In this document: piece after piece, positions 7,194 through 12,473 of the stretch
Layout: each line of letters opens with the position of its first letter
How positions within the stretch are numbered: the first letter of the stretch is position 1
Source of the DNA: Deltaproteobacteria bacterium
Lineage (GTDB): Bacteria > Desulfobacterota > Desulfobacteria > Desulfobacterales > JAFDCJ01
Assembly (NCBI GenBank): GCA_024277475.1
Contig: JAJRVC010000475.1
Coordinates: forward strand, 1 to 12,473
Direction of reading: 5' to 3'
DNA length: 12,473 bases
The notes under the pieces: generated by a model
What the model saw: the letters and a program-made list of their open reading frames with translations, nothing else
Told to the model about the DNA's origin: nothing
The model's database searches: none
Program-made: the position numbers and the translations under genes

Positions 7194-7234
7194 AAGTTAG
7201 GAATTTTAACCCTTGACGATGTATGAAGAAAAAA

Positions 7235-9013
7235 TCAGGTGACAACAAGCTCTACGGTCTTGCCGTTTTTTAGATTGACCAGTCCCTCTTCACAGATTCT
7301 TAAGTAGGGAATCGCCGCACCGGTCAGTGCGATCAAGGTCAGCAAAGGATTGGGGAAGGGTACGCCCAGTTCCGACACGGCGCTTTTAATTTCATTTAGG
7401 CGTTGGACAATGGTTTCGAGCGGCAGGTCGGACATGATGCCGAAAATAGGCAGCGGCAGCTCGGCGAGAATCTCACCGTTTTCATAAACCACCGCGCCTC
7501 CCTGAAGCCTGTGGATACGGTTGACTGCCCCGGCCATATCCTCGTCGTTGGTGCCGGCTACAATAATATCCGATGTGTCCCAGGCCGCGCTGCAGGCCAT
7601 TGCGCCTGATTTCAAACCAAAACCCTTGATCAAACCGACATAAATTTTGCCGGGATTGTGGGTCCGATCGATGGCGGCTACCTTGATGACATCCTGATCG
7701 ACATCCGGCTTGATTTGCCCATCGGTCACCGGCCATTGCATGGCCAACTCTGCGGTGACCAGGTCGGTTACCATCTTGATGATTCTTGCATCGACCCGGG
7801 TGGCATTGGGATCGGTACCGATAATGAAATCCGATGCTTTCATAGCCCGCGGCAATTTTACACTGTTCAGGCTCATTTTTGAAAAGGCGTGTCGGCGGGG
7901 GGCGGTCAGAAGCGTGCCTTTTTCGGCGACGACTTTGCCGCTGCTGATAACCATCTGCGCTTCGATGGTTTGAACGTCCGGGATCATCACCAGGTCGGCA
8001 TAGCGGCCGGGGGCGATGCCTCCGATCAAGCCGTCCAGCGAAAAGTGTTCGGCGACATTTAAAGTGGCCATTTGAATAGCCGCAACAGGATCAAAACCGT
8101 AGTCAATGGCTTTGCGGAGCACAAACTCCATATAGCCTTTTTCAATGAGATCCCGGGGTTCCACACCATCGGTCGACAGGATCAAACGCCGTAGATCGAT
8201 GCCGGTGTCCCTGATTTTGGCAATTTCTGCCAGATCCCTTCGAATGCTGCCCTCGCGGACCATAATATGAAGACCCATCCTCAATCGTTCCAGAACCTGT
8301 TCGGCAGTGATCGGCTCATGACAGGAGGAAATACCGGCGGCAACATAGGCGGCAAGTTTTTTATCTCCGGCACCGGCTGAATGTCCCTCCAGGGTTTTTC
8401 CGACAGCAAGGGCCTGTTCAAACCGCGGCAATAATTGCGCAGGCTCCTGCAGCACCCCCTGCCAGTAGCTTTCGCCCAACCCGAGGATATCATCTCGGGC
8501 GAGGAGTTTCGCCAGGGTCTCCGGCGGCATATCTCGAGCTGTTCGGCTGATGGACACCATGGCGGGGGCCGTTGCCAGGATCTTAATCGGTTGGTCCCGC
8601 AGGGATTCCAGAAAGTCGACGACCCCCTCGTAACCGCAGGCAGGGTAGGGCTCTATGGTTTCAGTGACGATCGTGGTCGTACCTCCGGAGATAGCGTATT
8701 TTAAAAATTCGACCGGCGTGAACATCCAGGCAATATGGGTATGCCCGTCGATCAAACCCGGAATAACAGTTTGCCCCCCGGCATCAATGACCTCGGTCTG
8801 CGGACCGATGGTATCCTTCGCGTTTTGGCCCACATAGGCGATCCATTTGCCCTTAATGGTGACGGACTGATCCTCCAGGAGTTCTCCTGTGTAGACATTA
8901 ACCATTTTGGCATTAATGACGGCCAGATCTGCTTTTTCCTCACCAAGGGAAACTTTCATAAGCCGGCTGGTTTCCTCGGGAGTTTTGGGTTTCAGAATTC
9001 CAGTCTTCGTCAT
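7235..9013 (-). CDS. Adenine-deaminase-like amidohydrolase (AdeC-related, divergent)
   Basis: Metal-dependent cytoplasmic amidohydrolase of the adenine deaminase family; true AdeC converts adenine to hypoxanthine and ammonia. The 592 residues match AdeC length, and both the beta-sandwich start (AVINAKMVNVYTGE, 31-44) and the AdeC-type C-terminal half are present. Metal-site candidates are H91 and H93 (HTHI), E181 (GLGES), H211 (EGHSAG), H232 (SSCHEP) and D282 (STDGVEP). Several family signatures differ: HxHIESS is replaced by HTHIAWM, the usual 'ADPHEIANV'-like segment by TETIEPYPACG, and 'TDDRHPDDL' by TDGVEPRDL. Substrate specificity may therefore have changed. The ATG at 9013 has AAGGG about 12 nt upstream. 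Ammonia-releasing chemistry fits the amidase and importer downstream. Fold confidence is high, adenine as substrate only moderate. Confidence 0.82.
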   Translation of the reverse strand: MTKTGILKPKTPEETSRLMKVSLGEEKADLAVINAKMVNVYTGELLEDQSVTIKGKWIAYVGQNAKDTIGPQTEVIDAGGQTVIPGLIDGHTHIAWMFTPVEFLKYAISGGTTTIVTETIEPYPACGYEGVVDFLESLRDQPIKILATAPAMVSISRTARDMPPETLAKLLARDDILGLGESYWQGVLQEPAQLLPRFEQALAVGKTLEGHSAGAGDKKLAAYVAAGISSCHEPITAEQVLERLRMGLHIMVREGSIRRDLAEIAKIRDTGIDLRRLILSTDGVEPRDLIEKGYMEFVLRKAIDYGFDPVAAIQMATLNVAEHFSLDGLIGGIAPGRYADLVMIPDVQTIEAQMVISSGKVVAEKGTLLTAPRRHAFSKMSLNSVKLPRAMKASDFIIGTDPNATRVDARIIKMVTDLVTAELAMQWPVTDGQIKPDVDQDVIKVAAIDRTHNPGKIYVGLIKGFGLKSGAMACSAAWDTSDIIVAGTNDEDMAGAVNRIHRLQGGAVVYENGEILAELPLPIFGIMSDLPLETIVQRLNEIKSAVSELGVPFPNPLLTLIALTGAAIPYLRICEEGLVNLKNGKTVELVVT

Positions 9014-9099
9014 TTTGGAGGTATTCCCTTCTCTTAATAAATGCTTTCTTATCTATAAATAAAAAATGAATGGATTCGTGTTTATATAGAGTAAAATTT

Positions 9100-9195
9100 G
9101 ACAGGATTTACAGGATTGATGGGATATTTTTCGCCTGCGGCGAGAGGTCCTTCGGCCGAAGGCCGCGCTATCCTTATGATCCTGTTGATCCTGTC
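9100..9195. repeat. Inverted repeat element D with 9-bp period arms
   Basis: In the 219-bp gap between the peptidase and amidohydrolase genes. The left arm (9100-9126) carries ACAGGATT-type units at 9-bp steps. The right arm (9169-9195) is its inverted counterpart, matching at about 20 of 27 positions. The interior is GC-rich and hairpin-forming: CGCC/GGCG at 9132-9142 and the perfect 14-bp palindrome CCTTCGGCCGAAGG at 9149-9162. It could fold into a long stem in the operon mRNA or be a small non-autonomous element. Confidence 0.7.
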
Positions 9196-9232
9196 CAATT
9201 GCTTTTTGAAGATAAGAATCCATTCCTTAAAA

Positions 9233-10435
9233 TCAACATACAAACACCTCCACCGGAACCTTGCTGATAAGTCGCGCACCGCTTTCTGTGACCCGAAAAA
9301 CACTCTCAATTCCGGCGCAAAACTCGTCTTCATACACAAGTTTGGGCTCCAGGGCAAAGACCATCCCGGGTTCCAAGCGGTCTTTTCTGTTTCGGGCGAT
9401 GATAGGGGGTTCCACTATTTCCAGCCCGATGCCGTGACCGATAAAGGACACTTTGTGCTCCGGTATTCCCAGATAGGATTCTGCATAACCAAGCTTTGCA
9501 GCCAGCTTCACCGAGTGATCGAAGAGTTCCCCAAGGGTTATTCCAGGTTTGGCTCTTTCAAGAATCGCATTGTGGATTTCCATGGCGACCCGGCAGGTTT
9601 TCATGGCCTTGTCGGGCATGGAACCGATGGCAAACATGCGCGTTTCATCCAGATGATATCCGTTCAATACAGATGCTAAATCCACCATGATCGGTTCGCT
9701 GGCGCACAGCTTTTTGTGCCCGGCGCCAACCGGAAATGCCGCCGACGTCCCTTGCCCGCTGGCCGGGGAATCCAGCAAACCCACCATGCCGCCGTTTTTG
9801 CCGCTGAGGATGTGCCAGGGATAGCCCTCGGTCTGGTAATGTCTCACCCGGATGCCGGCGCCGTGACCCAGCCGGCGGGCATAGGTTTCGAACATCCCGG
9901 CAAATTCAATTTCGCTGAGTCCCGGCCGAATCGTGGTGCGCATATATTCAAAGGTTTTGGCTGTCACTGCAGCTGTTTTTTCCAATTGCGCAATTTCCCA
10001 GTCGGATTTGATTCTTCTTGCTTTCAAGATAAGTGGTGAGCCGTCCACGCATTTTTTTATTTCAAAAAAACTTTGATAGAAGTTGAAATCGTTGACCGGC
10101 AGAACATCCAGCTCAAATCCCAGCACTTGCGGCAGGCGGCCATACCTGTCTGCAATTGATTGCGGGATTTCTTTAATCGATCCGATTCTGACGATATCGG
10201 CAATGGAAGACTCTTTTACGGCTCTGGGAAAATATTGTTTGATAAACAAGATCGGTTGGCCCTGCGCCGGGATATACATATAGCCGTTTTGGGCGGTTCC
10301 GGAAAAATAAAATAAATCCACCCGCTGTACGATAAAAAGTCCATCGATATCGTTTTGCCGAAGTGCCTGCTGGATGTTCAGCCTGCGTGATTCAATTTCG
10401 GTTGCGGGTACTTTGTAAGGGTTTGTGAGTTCCAT
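9233..10435 (-). CDS. M24-family metallopeptidase (Xaa-Pro aminopeptidase/dipeptidase/creatinase-like)
   Basis: Pita-bread-fold hydrolase, probably cytoplasmic, cleaving Xaa-Pro peptides or a related C-N bond. I use the ATG at 10433-10435 (400 residues); an in-frame TTG at 10444 is possible. Neither has a clear Shine-Dalgarno. In TTG-based numbering the creatinase N-domain covers about 1-150 and the catalytic domain about 152-395. All five metal ligands are visible: D255 and D266 in VDLASVLNGYHLDETR, H337 in GHGIGLE, E366 in FALEPK and E380 in GIES. The second His usually found in the GLEVHEP segment is Val here (LEIVEPP). The region that normally supplies the first catalytic His reads SGKNGGMVGLLDSP, without His. 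It heads the operon, so it may process the imported compound. True Xaa-Pro specificity is unproven. Confidence 0.88.
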   Translation of the reverse strand: MELTNPYKVPATEIESRRLNIQQALRQNDIDGLFIVQRVDLFYFSGTAQNGYMYIPAQGQPILFIKQYFPRAVKESSIADIVRIGSIKEIPQSIADRYGRLPQVLGFELDVLPVNDFNFYQSFFEIKKCVDGSPLILKARRIKSDWEIAQLEKTAAVTAKTFEYMRTTIRPGLSEIEFAGMFETYARRLGHGAGIRVRHYQTEGYPWHILSGKNGGMVGLLDSPASGQGTSAAFPVGAGHKKLCASEPIMVDLASVLNGYHLDETRMFAIGSMPDKAMKTCRVAMEIHNAILERAKPGITLGELFDHSVKLAAKLGYAESYLGIPEHKVSFIGHGIGLEIVEPPIIARNRKDRLEPGMVFALEPKLVYEDEFCAGIESVFRVTESGARLISKVPVEVFVC

Positions 10436-10743
10436 TTTTATCAAATAAGGTCATAGTTTACCGCATAGACGCAAAGGACGCCGAGGGTAATTTTTTTATT
10501 GCTTTCCGTTGATCCACTAAATACCCCAGCGGACACGAAGGATGGAAAGCAAGAAGAGCCGTTTGAAAAGTGCCATCCATACTCATCTGATTCGTTCACC
10601 AATCTTGCCACGCTATCACGCATAACAGACACATTAAATTAAAATTCAAGACAAATTCTAAGCATCGCCTATAATTCACAGCTTAATTCTTTAACATTAA
10701 CGGAAAGAATTTGAAAACCAAAAAATTGTCGAAATTTTATTGG
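10436..10743. repeat. Gene-free stretch with 9-bp-period repeat and a 9-bp inverted repeat (element E)
   Basis: No credible gene. At 10460-10487 there are ACGCAAAGG/ACGCCGAGG-type units at about 9-bp steps, echoing the other periodic arms. A perfect inverted repeat TTGCTTTCC (10499-10507) / GGAAAGCAA (10544-10552) follows. Beyond about 10620 the sequence becomes AT-rich up to the toxin-antitoxin promoter, suggesting a boundary of acquired DNA. The promoter of the minus-strand operon should lie here, but I could not find a convincing one. Confidence 0.5.
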
Positions 10744-10773
10744 TTGACATAATAGTTGGAAAAATTATATAAA
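10744..10773 (+). promoter_or_regulatory. Sigma70-type promoter of the toxin-antitoxin operon
   Basis: A perfect -35 TTGACA (10744-10749) is followed by TATATA at 10766-10771 (16-bp spacing) or the overlapping TATAAA at 10768-10773 (18-bp). It is about 50 bp upstream of the antitoxin ATG. The small palindrome ATAAT/ATTAT (10749-10753 and 10764-10768) overlaps it, and TAAAT/ATTTA lies just downstream (around 10782-10799). Either is a plausible operator for autorepression by the RHH antitoxin. Confidence 0.65.
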
Positions 10774-10823
10774 GCAACGTATAAATTACTATATATTTAA
10801 TCCTACTATAAAAAGGATCTTTT

Positions 10824-11057
10824 ATGAAAAATGTACAGATCAGTCTTGATGAGAATTTGCTCAAGACCATAGACCGGATTACAGCATCCGACAAGCTCTC
10901 CCGTTCCGCCGTGGTGAGAGAAGCTCTTGAGAACTGGATACGACAGCGGGAAATACGGGAGTTTGAAGAAGCCTGGATCCAAAAACTTAAAGAAATCCCG
11001 GATGATATCACAGACTCGGAAACATGGCTGCAAGCCGAACAGTGGGGGGATCAGTGA
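10824..11057 (+). CDS. Ribbon-helix-helix (CopG/MazE-like) antitoxin
   Basis: A 77-residue protein with an N-terminal ribbon-helix-helix DNA-binding domain: beta strand KNVQISLD (2-9), helix A about 10-21, then LSRSAVVREALENWI (25-39) as turn and helix B. The acidic, probably flexible C-terminus (about 47-77) is the part expected to wrap and neutralise the toxin. The ATG at 10824 follows an AAAAGGAT ribosome site by about 8 nt. The stop overlaps the toxin start by 4 nt (GTGA), so the two are translationally coupled. RHH antitoxins usually repress their own promoter as dimers. It is plus-strand, opposite to the operon on its left, in AT-richer DNA. Confidence 0.85.
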   Translation: MKNVQISLDENLLKTIDRITASDKLSRSAVVREALENWIRQREIREFEEAWIQKLKEIPDDITDSETWLQAEQWGDQ

Positions 11058-11386
11058 ATCGTGGTGATATATGGATGATTAATCTCGGCGGCAAGGCGGG
11101 TACGAGGCCCGTTGTTATTCTGACAAGGCAAAATGTATTGGAATATCTTAATAAAGTTATCGTTGCCGAAATAACCACGAGGGGGAAAGGCTATCCCACC
11201 GAGGTGTTCATTAACCAAAAAGCCAATTTGCCCAGGCCATCTTTTGTCCAGGTGGATAACATTCATACCGTCTCCAAAGAGAGGTTGGAAAAATTTATCG
11301 GTACTTTGGATTCTGACACCATGATTGCAGTTTCAAAAATGGTGGTTTTGGCCTTGGAGCTGGAAAAGTGTATGATTGAGAGTTGA
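11054..11386 (+). CDS. mazF: MazF/PemK-family mRNA interferase toxin
   Basis: Predicted sequence-specific endoribonuclease that arrests growth when its antitoxin is degraded. I chose the GTG at 11054-11056 (110 residues): it overlaps the antitoxin stop as GTGA, has a G-rich GGGGGGAT ribosome site about 5 nt upstream, and begins with the family N-terminus NRGDIW. An ATG at 11024 in frame would add 10 unrelated residues. MazF landmarks are RGDIWMINL (3-11), TRPVVILT (17-24), VAEITT (37-42, containing the probable catalytic Thr) and QVDNIHTVSKERL in the second half. The Arg of the TRP motif is the likely partner catalytic residue. Length is normal and no frameshift is visible, so the pair looks functional. 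Confidence 0.9.
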   Translation: MNRGDIWMINLGGKAGTRPVVILTRQNVLEYLNKVIVAEITTRGKGYPTEVFINQKANLPRPSFVQVDNIHTVSKERLEKFIGTLDSDTMIAVSKMVVLALELEKCMIES

Positions 11387-11391
11387 TGTGG

Positions 11392-11411
11392 CCGCAAAAA
11401 GGCACAAAAAC
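11392..11411. repeat. Direct repeat copy 1, A-rich with 9-10 bp period
   Basis: This 20-bp sequence just after the toxin stop is repeated at 11508-11527 in the same orientation with 19 of 20 matches. CAAAAA recurs at 11395, 11405 and 11414, a 9-10 bp period like the other repeats of the window. Confidence 0.7.
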
Positions 11412-11507
11412 CACAAAAATAGAATTTTACACTTAATAATTTCAATAGGTTATTAGATCAAAATTCGATAATTTTGACTTTTTACAAGTTTGTCAAGTTT
11501 GATATGA

Positions 11508-11527
11508 CCGCAAAAAAGCACAAAAAC
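11508..11527. repeat. Direct repeat copy 2
   Basis: Second copy of the 11392-11411 repeat, differing at one position. The 96 bp between copies are AT-rich and hold no recognised gene. It ends 13 bp before the start codon of the ligase remnant. Confidence 0.7.
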
Positions 11528-11540
11528 ATAGAGGAAGGCA

Positions 11541-11746
11541 ATGAATATCGCCACAAACTTGGAAAAAGTCGTTTTTCGTTTTCCAGAGCACATTGCAAGG
11601 ATTTGATCATAACCGGTGGTGAAAATGTCTATCCACGCGAGATTGAAGAATTGCTGTACACGCGTCCGGAAGTGCAGGAATGCGCCGTAATCGGCCTGCC
11701 GGATCGGGAATATGGCGAACGTATCATGGCTATTATCGTGCCCTAA
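11541..11746 (+). pseudogene. Acyl-CoA ligase (AMP-binding family) collapsed by internal deletion
   Basis: The ATG at 11541 follows a good GAGGAAGG ribosome site and encodes [20 protein letters not shown]. This matches the N-terminus of many AMP-dependent acyl-CoA ligases (a MNxATxLExxxxxFP-type start) before a stop at 11604-11606. In another frame, from about 11597, the sequence reads [20 protein letters not shown] and continues to IMAIIVP and a stop at 11744-11746. This is the classic AMP-binding_C domain, including the GGENVYPxEIE motif. About 20 N-terminal and 50 C-terminal residues remain of a protein normally ~500 long, so over a kilobase has been lost internally, with the frames out of register. 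The extreme C-terminus is also missing. It cannot make an active enzyme. Confidence 0.75.
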
Positions 11747-11800
11747 AAAAAGCAAAAAATTGATTCATTCAAAGCCCTACGATAACTTGTAGAATTTATT

Positions 11801-12473
11801 CTATTTTCTGTTATCAAAGACGCGCTTGCTCTTTCTTTCAGATCTTGGAAGTGTCCTATAGTCCACTATCTCAACATCAGCACTTACAAGGAGTTGCTCC
11901 TTAATTTCTTCACAGGTCTTCTTGTTTAAGTCACCGTCTTGATTCCCATCGATATTCTCCTCTCGCTCCACCTTTATTGTCAGATAATCTCGTCCATCTT
12001 GTTTTCTATCGAGGGTTATCTGATACTCACTCCCAATGCCTTCGATACCTGATAAGACATGATCGATCTGACCTGGATAAATATTAACTGCCCGGAAGAT
12101 TATCATATCGTCTGATCTACCCAGCAGGCGATCATGCCTGGGAAGGATTGAACCACAGGGACACTCTCCCACTATCATTCGAGTCAAGTCCCGAGTCCGG
12201 TAACGAATCAGGGGGACAGCCTCTTTTTTTAATGTAGTCACCACCATTTCCCCTATTTCTCCTTCTGCCACTGGCTTCAAGTTTTCAGGGTCGAGGACCT
12301 CAAGGATGTAGTAATCGGCCCAGTAATGGATACCCGTGTGGTAAATACAGTCTATGCCGGTCCCTGGGCCGTAAAGTTCGGTCATGCCAGTTATGCCCAA
12401 AATGTGTTCAAGTCCCAATAGTTCTCTACTGCGCAGTCTCAAATAATCATTCGATCGCTCAGAGCCGAAGATA
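11801..12473 (-). CDS. Phenylacetate-CoA ligase-like enzyme, C-terminal part (5' end beyond window)
   Basis: About 223 C-terminal residues of a PaaK-type adenylate-forming CoA ligase (whole proteins ~430), entering from the right edge with the frame open upstream of the first possible start (TTG at 12442). The visible order is FGSE near the edge, the ATP-site motif TGMTELYGPG, then EGEIGEMVVTTLKKEAVPLIR, YRTRDLTR, a CPCG pair, GRSDDMIIFRAVNIYP and the C-terminal PRSERKSKRVFDNRK. These are the PaaK family blocks; GRSDDM and the final lysine-rich segment belong to the mobile C-terminal domain. The acid substrate (phenylacetate or another aryl/acyl acid) cannot be told. It converges with the ligase remnant across 54 bp. 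I see no terminator between them. Confidence 0.9.
   Translation of the reverse strand, partial: IFGSERSNDYLRLRSRELLGLEHILGITGMTELYGPGTGIDCIYHTGIHYWADYYILEVLDPENLKPVAEGEIGEMVVTTLKKEAVPLIRYRTRDLTRMIVGECPCGSILPRHDRLLGRSDDMIIFRAVNIYPGQIDHVLSGIEGIGSEYQITLDRKQDGRDYLTIKVEREENIDGNQDGDLNKKTCEEIKEQLLVSADVEIVDYRTLPRSERKSKRVFDNRK

Noticed and set aside
9098..9128. Promoter formed by TTGACA at 9098-9103
   Set aside because: The hexamer falls at the edge of the 9-bp-period repeat arm. No -10 lies at proper spacing and no plus-strand gene follows.
9098..9679. 193-codon open frame on the plus strand
   Set aside because: It runs antisense through the 3' end of the M24 peptidase gene and through element D, has no family resemblance and no ribosome site. 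The minus-strand frame has clear motifs.
10441..10632. 63-codon minus-strand open frame upstream of the peptidase
   Set aside because: It starts without a ribosome site, reads through the periodic repeat and inverted repeat, and matches no family I recognise.
11474..11593. N-terminal extension of the ligase C-terminal frame
   Set aside because: The frame is open to an ATG at 11474, but this part crosses the direct repeat and has no ligase features. The recognisable domain begins near 11597.

Overview
The window is a bacterial chromosome segment of moderate GC. Seven collinear minus-strand genes and one end-truncated gene form a nitrogen-compound uptake and hydrolysis locus. To its right is a plus-strand accessory patch, then the 3' part of another minus-strand gene. 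The gene set (dipeptide-type ABC importer, FmdA-type amidase, phenylacetate-CoA-ligase-like enzyme, MazF-type toxin) and the many short-period intergenic repeats suggest an anaerobic Desulfobacterota (sulfate-reducer-like) genome. That is an inference; no taxonomic marker gene is present.

Layout in the direction of transcription (right to left). An M24-family metallopeptidase (9233-10435) comes first, then a divergent adenine-deaminase-like amidohydrolase (7235-9013). After a 536-bp gap come the importer permeases dppC (5847-6698) and dppB (4927-5847), joined by a 1-nt TGATG overlap. Next are the periplasmic substrate-binding protein (2897-4525), an acetamidase/formamidase (1759-2703), and the two ATPases dppD (529-1509) and dppF (1-539, cut by the window edge), which overlap by 11 nt. 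The likely job is import of peptides or other small amides, followed by cytoplasmic cleavage of Xaa-Pro-like bonds, an amidohydrolase step and release of ammonia plus a small carboxylate. The real substrate cannot be read from sequence. The order C-B-SBP-amidase-D-F differs from the usual A-B-C-D-F.

Five gaps between the separated genes carry non-coding inverted repeats. In four of them the arms are built from short tandem units: 7-bp units (1552-1740 and 6770-6972), 10-bp units (4651-4879) and 9-bp units (9100-9195). A perfect 12-bp inverted repeat lies between the binding-protein and amidase genes. One 24-nt arm is identical and inverted at 1719-1742 and 6764-6787, bracketing the amidase-SBP-dppB-dppC block.

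The gap at 6973-7234 contains what looks like the tail of a dead PIN-domain (VapC) toxin on the plus strand. The right-hand patch has an AT-rich region with a good sigma70-type promoter, an apparently intact RHH antitoxin/MazF toxin pair (10824-11386), a 19/20 direct repeat, and an acyl-CoA ligase collapsed by internal deletion to its first ~20 and last ~50 codons (11541-11746). Facing it is the C-terminal part of a PaaK-like CoA ligase (11801 to the window end). I saw no rRNA, tRNA, CRISPR array or complete insertion sequence. I found no clearly novel system; the best leads are the repeat family and the divergent amidohydrolase in its amide-scavenging context.
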